A stretch of 64,000 nt of DNA from Chloroflexota bacterium (GCA_020845495.1 JADLFM010000008.1:1-64000), one strand, 5' to 3'. Numbered from the stretch's first letter, positions 1 through 9,106 are shown. Program-made: numbers and translations. The notes: generated from the sequence alone by a model not told the origin.

Positions 1-538
1 CCCACCACGCCTTCGAGAGATCGTTGCGGTCGCTGTCGGCCCACTTCGAGAAGGACGGCTGGAGGTCTTCGAGCGACCCGAGCCGCACCGCCTGAGTGAT
101 ATTGGCGGGACTGAACAGGCTGATATCGGGGGCAGTTCCGGCTGACCAGGCGGCCATGTACTTCTCGCCGATCGTCTCCCAGGCGGTCTGTTCCCACTGG
201 ATCGTGATGTTCGGCGCCTTGGCCTTGAACTTCTCGTCGATCTGCTTCTGAGCGCGGTCGCGAGCGGTGTCGCCGAGGGCCGTGAAGTGGCCCATGTACC
301 GCAGTGTCGCCGCCGCGCCGCCCGCGCCAGCCCCGCCCGAGTTACTGCCGGCCGCGCCGGCGGTCGTGCCGCTGGAAGGCGCGCTACCGGACGCAGTGCC
401 GCCCGAGCCGCCGGACTTCGGTCCGAGCGTTTGCTGGACCGAGCTACAGCCGGCCGCCGCGAACGCGACACCGACCACGCCGGCCGCCTGACCGAACGTA
501 GCGAAAAAGCGTCGCCGCGTGAATGTCCGCTTCGACAT
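1..538 (-). CDS. ABC transporter solute-binding lipoprotein, 5' part only (runs off left edge)
   Basis: This is the N-terminal part (about 179 residues) of a family 1 extracellular sugar-binding protein; the 3' part lies outside the window. The start carries a twin-arginine-like motif (TRRRFFATF, residues 7-15), a hydrophobic stretch and a lipobox ending AAGC with Cys31 as the predicted lipid anchor. A Gly/Ser/Ala-rich linker follows, then a typical binding-protein start (LRYMGHFTALGD). Two ATGs lie back to back (541 and 538). The one at 538 has the better spacing (6 nt) from a GGAG Shine-Dalgarno. It presumably feeds an ABC sugar importer whose permeases lie to the left. The family is clear; the substrate is unknown. 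Confidence 0.85.
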   Translation of the reverse strand, partial: MSKRTFTRRRFFATFGQAAGVVGVAFAAAGCSSVQQTLGPKSGGSGGTASGSAPSSGTTAGAAGSNSGGAGAGGAAATLRYMGHFTALGDTARDRAQKQIDEKFKAKAPNITIQWEQTAWETIGEKYMAAWSAGTAPDISLFSPANITQAVRLGSLEDLQPSFSKWADSDRNDLSKAWW

Positions 539-956
539 CATCTGCTCCATCGATCTCCGACCCTCGAGTGCCGGGTAGTATCGAGCCGTGCCCATGCGCC
601 CTTCACCAGGGTGGTGTCACGACAGTGGACGACCCTGCCACTCGGAACCATCGGTTTCCGCCACTGCTGCGCGGATGTCTCGCGAAAGCCGCGTCCGCGC
701 TTCTGGCAGCCACCCCCCTCGACTGCCGTGCTCGCACGCTCGGTCAGGGTCAGAACGCGCCTGACCGTCTGGGTGGAGGCTCCACCATACTCGACGCCGC
801 GAGTATCGGCGGACCGCCGCATTCGGGCGGCTCGCCGGGCCTTCCGTCATCGTGGGGTCAGGAACGTCCATCAACCGCTCGACATGCTACCGCCGACTGC
901 CGGCAGGGTCAAGGCGCCGGGCCATCCGGGCGCCCGGCCCGAAGGTTACGTGGAGG
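539..956. other. Intergenic stretch, no supported gene
   Basis: About 420 bp lie between the mannonate dehydratase stop and the lipoprotein start, both on the minus strand. Several overlapping ORFs are present in many frames, but none has recognisable protein content or a convincing ribosome site. The only structure seen is the GC hairpin at 916-938. The promoter of the binding-protein gene should lie here, but I cannot point to its hexamers. Confidence 0.5.
916..938 (-). terminator. Possible terminator hairpin after mannonate dehydratase
   Basis: A 7-bp stem GCCGGGC/GCCCGGC with a 9-nt loop lies about 20 nt past the stop codon. There is no T-run, so it is a weak call. Confidence 0.3.
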
Positions 957-1982
957 TTATGCTGGTGACAGCGTCGTCGGGGTCCAGTCGCGGACGCTGC
1001 CGGGCTGAATGCCGGCCGACTGCCGCTGCCTGGTGACGGCTTCGATGAGCGCCTGGATGTAGCCGTTGGCGAAGGCCCGCCCCCGGTGCCCCCAGGTGGT
1101 GTCCTGGTAGGTCTGCGGAACATGGTCGTCGATGAAGAAGCCATCGAAGCCGACGTCGTAATAGATCTCCATTGCCTTGACCATGTCGACGTAGCCGCTG
1201 TTGACGAACTCCTCGTGGAAGCGTGGCACCGTTCCTGAGACGTTCCGGAAGTGGACGTAGAGAATCTTGTTACGGGAGCCGAAGTAGCGGATCTTGTCGT
1301 AGATGTCGACCTCGTCCGCCATCTCGGCCATGGTGCCCTGGCAGAACTCGATGGCGTTACAGTCGCTCGGGAAGATCTCGATCAACCGCTTGTAGGCCGC
1401 GAAGTTCCGCAACAACTGAGGGATGCCGCCGAGCACTGGCACCGGGGGGTCGCAGGGGTGGATGCCGAGCCGGATGCCCTCCTCTTCGGCAATCGGCGTG
1501 ATGATTTTGATCCAGTATTCGAGGTTGGCCCACATCTCCTCTTCGGAGTAGACCCGGTCGTGCGTGAGCGGGAAGGTCTGGGCGCGGGCGTCGTCGAAGG
1601 CGGTGGCGAGCGCGCCGGCGCGAATCCGCTCCGGCTCGGTCCGCCAGACGTGGGACGGCATCCAGTTGTAGCCGAAGATCGGGATGCCGGCCCGCGCGAT
1701 GTTGCGGACGGTCGCGATCATGTTCTCGATCTGCTCGTCGCGGCGCGGGCCGTTGAGCATGATGTGATCGTAGAAGTGGGTCGGCACGTTCTCGAGCGCG
1801 GTCAGCTTCAGCCCGAACTGCTCGACGCGCAGGCGTAGCTTGACGAGGTCGTGCAATTCCCAGCGCCCGCCGGTGCCCGGAAGTAGCGGGGTGTTGAGGA
1901 GGACATCGGTGGCGCCAAACTGCGCCGCGAACTGGAGGTACTCGTCCGTCGAGACGTTGAACTGTCCGAACCCTGCCCGCAT
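957..1982 (-). CDS. uxuA: Mannonate dehydratase
   Basis: The product (341 aa) dehydrates D-mannonate to 2-keto-3-deoxygluconate in hexuronate catabolism in the cytoplasm. It is a metal-dependent TIM-barrel of the UxuA family, not the enolase type. Visible ligand-bearing motifs are GIHPCDPP, EFCQGT, YVHFRNV and IDDHVP, matching the His/Cys/His/Asp metal site known for the family. An ATG at 1997 is open in frame, but the ATG at 1982 follows an AGGAGG ribosome site by 6 nt and starts MRAGFGQF, which fits the family better. Its length is typical of the shorter bacterial UxuA group. The neighbouring binding protein suggests coupled uptake of a uronate-derived substrate, which is an inference. Confidence 0.9.
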   Translation of the reverse strand: MRAGFGQFNVSTDEYLQFAAQFGATDVLLNTPLLPGTGGRWELHDLVKLRLRVEQFGLKLTALENVPTHFYDHIMLNGPRRDEQIENMIATVRNIARAGIPIFGYNWMPSHVWRTEPERIRAGALATAFDDARAQTFPLTHDRVYSEEEMWANLEYWIKIITPIAEEEGIRLGIHPCDPPVPVLGGIPQLLRNFAAYKRLIEIFPSDCNAIEFCQGTMAEMADEVDIYDKIRYFGSRNKILYVHFRNVSGTVPRFHEEFVNSGYVDMVKAMEIYYDVGFDGFFIDDHVPQTYQDTTWGHRGRAFANGYIQALIEAVTRQRQSAGIQPGSVRDWTPTTLSPA

Positions 1983-2338
1983 ACATACCCTCCTCATCGG
2001 CGCGTGGCACCGCCCGATGTGGCCGTGCTGAACGACCGCGCGAACGCTCTGAATCTAGCAGACTCGTTCGCCCTACCCAACGAGCCGGCAGGCTCAGCGG
2101 GAAGCGTCCCCTCGAACGTGCCGCTCAATCCGGCAGCCAACGCGGCGGAAAGTACGCCGGGCGCGGCCACAGCAGCGGCGGAACGATCCGGTATTCGGAC
2201 CGGCAGCGACCGTCTGCGCGTCGGGCGATGCTATGATCGGCGGTCTGGAACGGGGCCGACGAGGGCACGGCCAGGACGGCAGCATCGGCCAGGGCAGCGG
2301 CGCCGGCCGAGCCGATGGACGAGCGGGCGGGAGGGACG
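1983..2338. other. Divergent intergenic region between uxuA and the acylase gene
   Basis: About 356 bp without a supported gene should hold both divergent promoters. A TATGAT hexamer at 2232-2237 is a possible -10 for the plus-strand acylase gene, but no good -35 lies 17 nt upstream. No clear operator palindrome was seen. Confidence 0.4.
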
Positions 2339-4687
2339 ATGGCGACCACGAGCATCACGCGCGACGACCTGCGGGACGCGATTCCCCAGCAGTCGGGGAC
2401 GCTGCGGCTGGACGGCCTGGATGGACCGGCCGAGGTGGTGCGCGATCGCATCGGCGTGGCCCACATCCGGGCCGGCTCGCGCCATGACGCCTTCTTCGCT
2501 CAGGGCTTCGTGCACGCTCAGGACCGGCTCTGGCACATGGAGTACGACCGTCGCCGCGCGGCCGGCCGCTGGGCTGAGTACGCCGGCCCGGGCGGGGTCG
2601 AGCAGGACACGGTCATGCGACGGCTGCGGCTGACCGACCGTGCCCGCGCCGACTATGCTGCTCTGAACGCCGAGACGCGAGCCATGCTCGACACCTACGC
2701 GGCCGGGGTCAACGCCTTCCTCTCGACCACCGGCACCCTGCCCATCGAGTATCGGCTGGTCGGCGGGACGCCGGAGCCGTGGGAGCCGTGGCACTCCTGC
2801 GCCGTCTTCCACGTGCGGCACGTCCTGATGTCCACGATGCGCGCGAAGCTCTGGCGGCTACGGGTACTGAAGACGCTCGGCGAGGAGTGGGTCGAGCGGC
2901 TGCGGGCGGGCGCCGGCGAAGAGGCGCCGCTCATGGTCCCGCCGGGCGCGACCTACCAGAACGTCCCGGACGCCATCGAGGAGGGCGCCGCCATGGCGGA
3001 GTTGCTACTCGGGCTGGACGACCTCGGCGCGGGCAGCAACAACTGGGTGCTTCACGGCCGTCGGACGGAGAGTGGGAAGCCGCTCCTGGCCGGCGATCCC
3101 CACCGCGCTATCGACGTCCCGAACGTCTACTACCCGAACCATCTGGCCTGCCCGGACTTTGACGCCATCGGCTTCTCGTTCGTCGGTGTGCCAGCCTTCC
3201 CCCACTTCGGCCACAACGCGCACGTCGCCTGGGGTGTCACCACTGCCAACGCGGACTATCAGGATCTGTACGTCGAACGCTTCAAGCCGGGCGACCCGAG
3301 CCAGTACGAGGATCGAGGCTCCTGGCGGGAGGCCGACCGCCGCCGCGAGACGATCCAGGTGCGCGGAGCCGCGCCGGTCGAGATCGAGGCGACGGCCACC
3401 CACCACGGCCCCATCGTCGTGGGTGATCCGGCGCAGGGGCACGCACTGGCGCTGAAATACGTGGCCATCGCCGGGCCGAACCGTACGTTCGACGCGCTGT
3501 TGCCGATGCTCCGCGCTCGGATGGTCGCGGAGCTTGACGAGGCCAAGCGGTCGTGGGTGGCTCCCGATAACAACTTCGTCATGGCCGACACCAGCGGCAC
3601 GATCGGCTACCTGACCCGTGGGCAGGTGCCAGTCCGCTCGATGGCGAACGCCTGGCTGCCGGTGCCCGGCTGGACCGGCGAGCACGAGTGGCAGGGACAG
3701 GTGCCCTTCGAGGAGATGCCGCGCGCCCGCAACCCCGAGCAGGGCTTTATTGCGACCGCCAATCAGCGCGTCGTCGGGCGGGACTTCCCGCACTACGTCT
3801 CCATTGACTGGTCGCCGCCGTACCGCGCCGAGCGGGTGAACGCGCGCCTGCGTCCGCTGACGGCGGCGACGGCGGCGGACATGCCGACCGTCCACGCCGA
3901 CAAGCGCTCGATTCCCTCGGCGGGGTTCGTGGAGCTGGCGCGGGAGATCGAGCCGCGCGACGAGGCATCGGCGGCGGCGCGCACCCGGCTGCTTGGCTGG
4001 GACGGCGTGATGGGGCCAGAGAGCCAGGCAGCCGCGATCTATGCGGTCTGGCGCGAGCGGATCACCGCCGCGCTCCTGGCCGGCCCAACCTTCGCGCCGC
4101 TGATGCAGGCGGGCGGGCGCTACGAGGCGCTGCCGTCACAGGCAATCCCGCTCGCTCAGCGCGTCCGGGACCCGTTCTACGCGCTCATGCTCCGGCGCGA
4201 CCCTTCGGTGCTGCCGCCCGGCGAGACCTGGGTGTCGCTCGGAGCGCGGGCGCTCGCCGACGCCGTGGCCTGGCTCGCGGAGCGGCTCGGGCCGGACCAG
4301 GACGGCTGGCACTGGGATCGGATCCACCGGACCCGTCCCCGCCATACCCTCTCGGGCGCCTTCCCGGAGCTTGCGGATCTGCTCGATCCGCCGGCGGTCG
4401 GGGTGGGCGGCGACGGCGACACGCCGCAGGCCGGCACGTTCGACGGGATGGACGCTCGCGAGTGCCCGATCACGGCGACGTCGGTAGCTCGCTACTGCTT
4501 CGATCTTGCGGACTGGGACCGGAGCGGCTGGATCATCCCGCTCGGAGTCTCGGGCCACCCTGGCAGCCCCCACTACGCCGATCAGGTAACGGCCTGGAGC
4601 GAACAGCGCCTCGCCCCCATGCTCTATTCGTGGGAGCGGATCGACGCCGACGCGGAGGTCCGTCTGCACCTCGTGCCCGGCCGATAA
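2339..4687 (+). CDS. Penicillin acylase family protein (Ntn hydrolase)
   Basis: The product (782 aa) belongs to the penicillin G/cephalosporin/acyl-homoserine-lactone acylase family, which hydrolyses amide bonds after autocatalytic cleavage of a precursor. The nucleophile is the first residue of the beta chain: Ser233 in GAGSNNWV, followed by the family pattern SGKPLLAGDPH and later FGHNAHVAWGVT. The order (short alpha chain, Ser, long beta chain) and total length fit. The start chosen is ATG 2339, 4 nt after GGGAGGG; an upstream in-frame ATG at 2315 lacks a site. No signal peptide is visible, whereas characterised family members are exported, so this one may act in the cytoplasm. The substrate cannot be told from sequence. 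Confidence 0.88.
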   Translation: MATTSITRDDLRDAIPQQSGTLRLDGLDGPAEVVRDRIGVAHIRAGSRHDAFFAQGFVHAQDRLWHMEYDRRRAAGRWAEYAGPGGVEQDTVMRRLRLTDRARADYAALNAETRAMLDTYAAGVNAFLSTTGTLPIEYRLVGGTPEPWEPWHSCAVFHVRHVLMSTMRAKLWRLRVLKTLGEEWVERLRAGAGEEAPLMVPPGATYQNVPDAIEEGAAMAELLLGLDDLGAGSNNWVLHGRRTESGKPLLAGDPHRAIDVPNVYYPNHLACPDFDAIGFSFVGVPAFPHFGHNAHVAWGVTTANADYQDLYVERFKPGDPSQYEDRGSWREADRRRETIQVRGAAPVEIEATATHHGPIVVGDPAQGHALALKYVAIAGPNRTFDALLPMLRARMVAELDEAKRSWVAPDNNFVMADTSGTIGYLTRGQVPVRSMANAWLPVPGWTGEHEWQGQVPFEEMPRARNPEQGFIATANQRVVGRDFPHYVSIDWSPPYRAERVNARLRPLTAATAADMPTVHADKRSIPSAGFVELAREIEPRDEASAAARTRLLGWDGVMGPESQAAAIYAVWRERITAALLAGPTFAPLMQAGGRYEALPSQAIPLAQRVRDPFYALMLRRDPSVLPPGETWVSLGARALADAVAWLAERLGPDQDGWHWDRIHRTRPRHTLSGAFPELADLLDPPAVGVGGDGDTPQAGTFDGMDARECPITATSVARYCFDLADWDRSGWIIPLGVSGHPGSPHYADQVTAWSEQRLAPMLYSWERIDADAEVRLHLVPGR

Positions 4688-4782
4688 CCATACCCTGACT
4701 GACCCACGCGCACGGGCTCTGGGCCGCGCTTCGGTCGTCCAGCCTCGTCGCGCCCGGTGAGATTGCTGAAGGAGTCATCTCG

Positions 4783-6180
4783 GTGCCCACTCGCCGCGAA
4801 CGCCCCAACGTCCTCGTCTTCTTCACCGACCAGCAGCGCTGGGATTCGGTCGGCCTGCACGGCAACCCCCTCGGCCTGACGCCGAATCTGGACCGTCTGG
4901 CCCGGCGGGGCACCCACGTCCCGAACGCCTTTACGCCACAGCCGGTCTGTGCGCCCACCCGTGCCTGCCTCCAGACCGGCGTCTATCCCACCACCAGTGG
5001 CGTCTATCGGAACACGATCCCGCTGCGCCAGGATATCCCGACCATCGCCGGGCAGTTCAACGCGGCCGGCTACCACACCGGCTACATCGGCAAGTGGCAC
5101 CTCGCCAGCCGCGATCCGGTCCCGCCTGACGAGCGCGGCGGCTACCAGTCCTGGCTCGCTGCGAACCTGCTGGAGTTCTGCTCCGACGAGTACCACACCG
5201 TTCTCTACAACGAGGAGGAGCAGGCCGAACACCTGCCCGGCTACCGCGCCGACGCGCTCGGGGATGCGGCCATCCGCTTCGTCGACGCACACCAGCAGGA
5301 GCCGTTCTTCCTGTTCATGTCCTTCCTCGAGCCCCATCACCAGAACCACCGCGATGACTACCCGGCCCCCAACGGCTACGCCGAGCGCTACGCTGGCCGC
5401 TGGACTCCACCCGATCTTGCCGCCCTCGGCGGGTCCGCGCCACAGCACCTCGGCGGATACTGGGGCATGGTCAAGCGCCTCGACGAAGTGCTCGGCCGAG
5501 TCCTCGATGCCCTCGAAAGCCTTGGCATCCTTGACGATACGATCGTGGCGTTCACGTCGGATCACGGCTGCCACTTCAAGACCCGCAACTCGGAGTACAA
5601 GCGCTCCTGCCACGACGCCTCGATCCGCATCCCACTGGCCCTCCAGGGCCCTGGCTTCGACGCCGGCGGCAGCCTGCCGGAGCTGGTGAGCCTGATCGAC
5701 CTGCCGCCCACCCTGCTCGACGCGGCCGGGCTGCCGGTACCCGAGGGGATGCAAGGCCGCTCGTTCCTGCCGCTCACCCGAGGCAGCAACACCGAGCGCC
5801 CAGAAGACTGGCCAGAGGAGGTGTTCGTGCAGATTAGCGAGTCGCAGGTCGGGCGGGCCATCCGAACCCATCGCTGGAAGTACAGCGTCAGCGCCCCTGA
5901 CCGTGACGGCTGGACCGACTCCGGCTCGGACCGGTACGTCGAGGAATTCCTCTACGACCTGCAAGCCGACCCCTACGAGCTGGTCAACCTGGCTGGCCTG
6001 GAGAATTTTCAGGACACCAGCGCCGACCTCCGGGAGCGCCTGAAACGGCGGATGGTCGAGGCCGGCGAGCCGGAACCGACCATCGACCTGGCACCACCGC
6101 GGCGGGGCAACGAGCGTGGTCTCACCCCGGACGTCTGGCTACGCTCCGGCTTCGGGCGTCGCTCGCCGCACCTACCCTGA
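4783..6180 (+). CDS. Sulfatase (arylsulfatase/alkaline phosphatase superfamily)
   Basis: This 465-aa type I sulfatase hydrolyses sulfate esters. The N-terminus shows the metal-binding NVLVFFTDQQRWD. The sulfatase signature VCAPTRACLQTG carries Cys56, which should be converted to formylglycine. Further motifs are GKWHL and the C-terminal metal site TSDHGCH. The start is a GTG at 4783, preceded by GAAGGAG with 8 nt spacing. No signal peptide is seen, so it is probably cytoplasmic, like many choline/sugar sulfatase relatives. The formylglycine-generating enzyme is not in this window. It lies 95 bp after the acylase gene and may be co-transcribed with it. The specific substrate is unknown. Confidence 0.9.
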   Translation: MPTRRERPNVLVFFTDQQRWDSVGLHGNPLGLTPNLDRLARRGTHVPNAFTPQPVCAPTRACLQTGVYPTTSGVYRNTIPLRQDIPTIAGQFNAAGYHTGYIGKWHLASRDPVPPDERGGYQSWLAANLLEFCSDEYHTVLYNEEEQAEHLPGYRADALGDAAIRFVDAHQQEPFFLFMSFLEPHHQNHRDDYPAPNGYAERYAGRWTPPDLAALGGSAPQHLGGYWGMVKRLDEVLGRVLDALESLGILDDTIVAFTSDHGCHFKTRNSEYKRSCHDASIRIPLALQGPGFDAGGSLPELVSLIDLPPTLLDAAGLPVPEGMQGRSFLPLTRGSNTERPEDWPEEVFVQISESQVGRAIRTHRWKYSVSAPDRDGWTDSGSDRYVEEFLYDLQADPYELVNLAGLENFQDTSADLRERLKRRMVEAGEPEPTIDLAPPRRGNERGLTPDVWLRSGFGRRSPHLP

Positions 6181-6259
6181 CCAGCGGTCGGCGCCGCTCT
6201 CACGAAGGTGTTAACCAGCCAGGCGCCGGTGCTGCCGTCCGGCTGGTACGATTGTGTCC

Positions 6260-7672
6260 ATGGCACGACGCAACGGGCACGATCCGGACGACGTGATCGG
6301 CGCCCTCGAAGTAGAGCGACAGGCCCGCCTCGAACGGGAGGCGGAGCGGCTCGAGAGCGAGCGGCATGATGGGCTGGCTCCAGCACGGGGCGCACGGACG
6401 ATGCTGGCGGCCCTCGACTGGCCAGGAAGCGACGCCTGGGACGTCGAGGACTCGCTGGAGGAGCTTGCGCGGCTGGTCGAGACGGCCGGTGGCACGGTTG
6501 CCGGCCGCGCCGTCCAGCGGCGCGAGCACCCGGACCCGGCGACCTATTTCGGACGGGGGAAGGCGGCTGCGCTGGCCGAGGAGCGGCTGGAGCCGGGCTA
6601 CGATCTGCTCGTCGTCGACGCAGCGCTCAGCCCGGTTCAGCAGCGCAACCTCGAAAAGCGCATCGACGGGCCGGTGCTCGACCGGCCCGGCCTGATCATC
6701 GAGATCTTCGGCCAGCGCGCCCGCACCCGCGAGGCGCGCCTCCAGGTGGAACTGGCGCGGCTGGAGTACCTGTTGCCTCGGCTGGCTGGCGCCTGGACCC
6801 ACCTCGAACGACAGGTCGGCGGCATCGGCGCGCGTGGCGGTCCTGGCGAGCGCCAGATCGAACTGGACCGCCGCCTCGTGCGGGATCGGATCGCCGCGCT
6901 CAAGCGGGAGATCGCCCAGGTCCGTGCCCATCGCGCCCGACTCCGGACGGCGCGGCGCGATGGGCCGCCCCTGGTGGCGCTGGTGGGCTACGCCAACGCC
7001 GGCAAGTCGAGCTTATTGAACCAGTTGACCGAGGCCGGCGTGACCGCCGAGAACAAGCTGTTTGCGACCCTCGATCCCACGACGCGCCGGATGGGCCTGC
7101 CGGGCGGCGGCTACGCCGTGGTCTCGGATACGGTAGGGTTCATCCAAAACTTGCCGCCCCAGTTGATCGCGGCGTTCCGGGCCACGCTCGAAGAGCTAGA
7201 GGCGGCGCACCTGCTCCTGCACGTGGTCGACGCCGCGCACCCGAACGCCCACGAGCAGCGGGTAGCGGTCGACGAGATCCTGGAAGAGCTTGGACTGGGG
7301 GACAAGCCGAGCCTGCTGGTGCTGAACAAGGCGGATCTGCTGACCGAGCCAATCCGGCCGGCTGACTGGGGCGTGCCCGACGAGGATCAGGTGGTCGTCT
7401 CGGCGGTGACGGGCTTTGGGATCGGGGCGCTACGCGCTCGGATTGCCCGCCGCCTGGGGATGGAGGTTCGCGAGGTCGAGGTCGATCTGCCGTTCTCGGC
7501 CGGCCGGTACGTGGCCCTCTTTCGGCGCGAGGGCTTCCTGATTCGCGAGGAGCATCGACCCCACGGCATGCGCCTGCACGGACACTTGCCCGAGCGCCTG
7601 ATCCCGTCGTTCCGGCGGGTCGGCAAGGTCCGCGAGATTGCCCCCGTCGAGACGAAGGCCGGCTGGCGCTAA
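6260..7672 (+). CDS. hflX: GTPase HflX
   Basis: HflX (470 aa) is a ribosome-associated GTPase that splits stalled or heat-damaged 70S ribosomes. The HflX N-terminal domain (YFGRGKAAAL, then the glycine-rich GIGARGGPGERQIELDRR) is followed by a coiled linker and a GTPase domain. That domain has G1 GYANAGKSS near residue 242, G3 DTVGF and G4 NKAD. The C-terminal domain is extended to about residue 470. The start may be GTG 6254 or ATG 6260; neither has a strong ribosome site. The TAA stop codon lies inside copy A of the 57-bp repeat described below. Confidence 0.95.
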   Translation: MARRNGHDPDDVIGALEVERQARLEREAERLESERHDGLAPARGARTMLAALDWPGSDAWDVEDSLEELARLVETAGGTVAGRAVQRREHPDPATYFGRGKAAALAEERLEPGYDLLVVDAALSPVQQRNLEKRIDGPVLDRPGLIIEIFGQRARTREARLQVELARLEYLLPRLAGAWTHLERQVGGIGARGGPGERQIELDRRLVRDRIAALKREIAQVRAHRARLRTARRDGPPLVALVGYANAGKSSLLNQLTEAGVTAENKLFATLDPTTRRMGLPGGGYAVVSDTVGFIQNLPPQLIAAFRATLEELEAAHLLLHVVDAAHPNAHEQRVAVDEILEELGLGDKPSLLVLNKADLLTEPIRPADWGVPDEDQVVVSAVTGFGIGALRARIARRLGMEVREVEVDLPFSAGRYVALFRREGFLIREEHRPHGMRLHGHLPERLIPSFRRVGKVREIAPVETKAGWR

Positions 7673-7725
7673 ACCCGTTCCACCGTGAAACCCACATGTG
7701 CCGCGCTTACGGCCATGTAGATCCC
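7669..7725 (+). repeat. 57-bp dispersed intergenic repeat, copy A
   Basis: This 57-bp block begins CTAAACC, has GTGAAAC in the middle and ends CATGTAGATCCC. It aligns without gaps to copies B (17464-17520) and C (54719-54775, minus strand), about 80% identical to C. It can fold: ACATG.GCCG pairs with CGGC.CATGT around a CGCTTA loop, and copy C keeps the same pairing through wobble-type changes. The TAA of hflX is part of the first bases. About 10 nt after the block a GGTTTAG (7737-7743) is complementary to the leading CTAAACC, so the whole 7669-7743 unit has inverted ends. Confidence 0.7.
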
Positions 7726-8145
7726 AGCTGGCAGTGGTTTAGGCCCGGCTGGCGCAACATCCCCACACTGGAGTGGGCGGAACGAAGGAAGCCTGACGGG
7801 CTGCCCATCCGAGCGGTCCCCATCGCCCTGTATGAGGCTGGCCAGGCCTCAGCGATCGGCATCCGCTCGGTCGGTTCCGGCAGCCCGTCAGGCTCCATCA
7901 GGATTAACGGCGCGCACGAGTGGAATCTGGTGACCCAGATGGGTGATTCTCGGTCCCCCATCTCGGTAACTCATCTCGGTAACCGGTTGCGGCCGTGCTG
8001 ACCGCTCGATATGCGAATGGGAACACCCGCTCGCCGCGTGTCCGGGCGCTTACAGGCGAAACGTCCGGTCCGTGACGGCTCGGGCCGGTTCGCGGCTGTA
8101 CGCTCCTAGCGAGGCGCCTCAACAGCTTCGACAAGGAGCACGCAT
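7673..8145. other. Non-coding region with two structured elements
   Basis: About 470 bp lie between hflX and the small secreted protein gene. The region holds most of repeat copy A, a 103-nt nested palindrome (7791-7893), a small inverted repeat AGATGGG/CCCATCT near 7937-7963 and a 12-bp direct repeat (CATCTCGGTAAC, twice near 7964-7984). An ORF at 7696-8001 spans it but reads through both structured elements and has no homology-like features, so I do not call it. Confidence 0.6.
7791..7893. repeat. Large nested palindrome (possible structured RNA or MITE-like element)
   Basis: Four nested arms pair in order. They are a perfect 15-bp arm (7791-7805 with 7879-7893, GCCTGACGGGCTGCC), CCGAGCGG (7809-7816 with 7863-7870), ATCGC (7822-7826 with 7852-7856) and GAGGC/GCCTC (7834-7838 with 7846-7850) around a TGGCCA core. 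No coding content is seen. It could act as a terminator for hflX, be a non-autonomous palindromic element, or be a folded RNA. Confidence 0.6.
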
Positions 8146-8418
8146 ATGATCCTTCCACCTCGTATCGCTCGCGTCGCGGCGGCGTTCGGTCTGGCGCTCG
8201 CGCTCCTGGCCACAGCCGTCACGACTTCGGCCCTGGCGGCCGAGCAGCACGAGTCGATCTACAAGACCAAGAAGGACGACCAGGGGCAGGGCGGCAAGGA
8301 GCACGGCAGCAAGCACGAGGACGATGGTGAGATGGAGGCGTTGCTGCAAGGCATCCTCGAGACCGCTGTCGACCTCGCGCCATCGGCCGTGCCGTCGCTG
8401 ATCCAGCTCTTCCGCTGA
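8146..8418 (+). CDS. Small secreted protein of unknown function
   Basis: This 90-aa protein has a clear Sec signal peptide: positively charged start, hydrophobic core around residues 12-26 and a likely cleavage site after ALA near residue 29. The mature part is short, polar and Lys/Asp/Gly/His-rich (residues 35-60), then ends in a hydrophobic, possibly amphipathic helix. The start has a good AAGGAG ribosome site 7 nt upstream. I do not recognise the family. The gene stands alone, with a strong terminator about 90 nt downstream. Confidence 0.7.
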   Translation: MILPPRIARVAAAFGLALALLATAVTTSALAAEQHESIYKTKKDDQGQGGKEHGSKHEDDGEMEALLQGILETAVDLAPSAVPSLIQLFR

Positions 8419-8510
8419 GTCGCTCCATCGATCGGTCGGTCTGAATGCCGCCCCTGACAGAGTATGGAGCGTAGCTGACGACGCGTAGAGTGTCGCCAGA
8501 CTCCATGACC

Positions 8511-8539
8511 AGGCCCGCCTCCACCCTGGAGGCGGGCCT
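8511..8539. terminator. Strong hairpin terminator
   Basis: A perfect 13-bp stem (AGGCCCGCCTCCA with its complement) and 3-nt loop lie about 90 nt after the small secreted protein. It could also serve the minus-strand DUF983 gene, which ends at 8687. Confidence 0.75.
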
Positions 8540-8686
8540 CGATGGGATCTAGAGTCATCGAACGTCCGGGTCCGCCTGTGGCGAGCCGTGCGTTGGCCCG
8601 CTCAGCCGGGCCCAGCGGCGGCCTGGGCTGACCGGCCTTCGGAATGGCGGTATTGACGTATCCCCGGCCATGTCCGACAACGCCGC

Positions 8687-9106
8687 TCAGTCGTGACCGG
8701 GCGGGCGGACCAGGACGTCGAGCGCGGTGGCCAGGGTGTGCGACAGGGGAAAGAACAGGAGTGGGAAGAGGATCATGAACGCGACCGAGCCCCATTGGAG
8801 CCAGAACCAGGGCGGGCTCGGCCAGGTCGTCAGTAGGATCGCGAAGAAGCCGACGACCCAGAGCACCAATGGGACTATGAGGTTCAGCGCCATCGATCCA
8901 AGCTGGTAACCGGTCTCACCACGGCCGAACACGAACCCGCACGTCGGGCAACGCTCCTTCAGGCTGAACCAGGACCGGAAGAGCCTGTCGCCGCCACAGA
9001 CGGGACAGCGGAGCAGTAGTGCCCGCGAGAACAGGATGAGCGCCCGGCCAGCCCCTGACGGCGCCCGCGATCCATCCATACCAGTCTGTCCACCCCTGCT
9101 CGCCAT
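8687..9106 (-). CDS. DUF983 family membrane protein
   Basis: This 139-aa protein matches the DUF983 layout. An N-terminal zinc ribbon carries two CxxC pairs (CPVCGG and CPTCGF), and two hydrophobic segments follow (about residues 72-93 and 100-122). Family members are small membrane proteins of unknown function, often near cytochrome oxidase genes; a ctaG-like gene lies 8 kb away. The start could be ATG 9106 or the internal ATG at 9079. The C-terminal tail after the second segment is short. Confidence 0.8.
   Translation of the reverse strand: MASRGGQTGMDGSRAPSGAGRALILFSRALLLRCPVCGGDRLFRSWFSLKERCPTCGFVFGRGETGYQLGSMALNLIVPLVLWVVGFFAILLTTWPSPPWFWLQWGSVAFMILFPLLFFPLSHTLATALDVLVRPPGHD

Noticed and set aside
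4624..5964. 446-aa open frame antisense to the sulfatase gene
   Set aside because: It mirrors the sulfatase codon pattern, is Ala/Val/Arg-rich and has no motif or ribosome site. Long antisense frames are expected in GC-rich DNA.
7696..8001. 101-aa ORF in the intergenic region after hflX
   Set aside because: It runs through the 57-bp repeat and the large palindrome, and its composition is explained by these structures.
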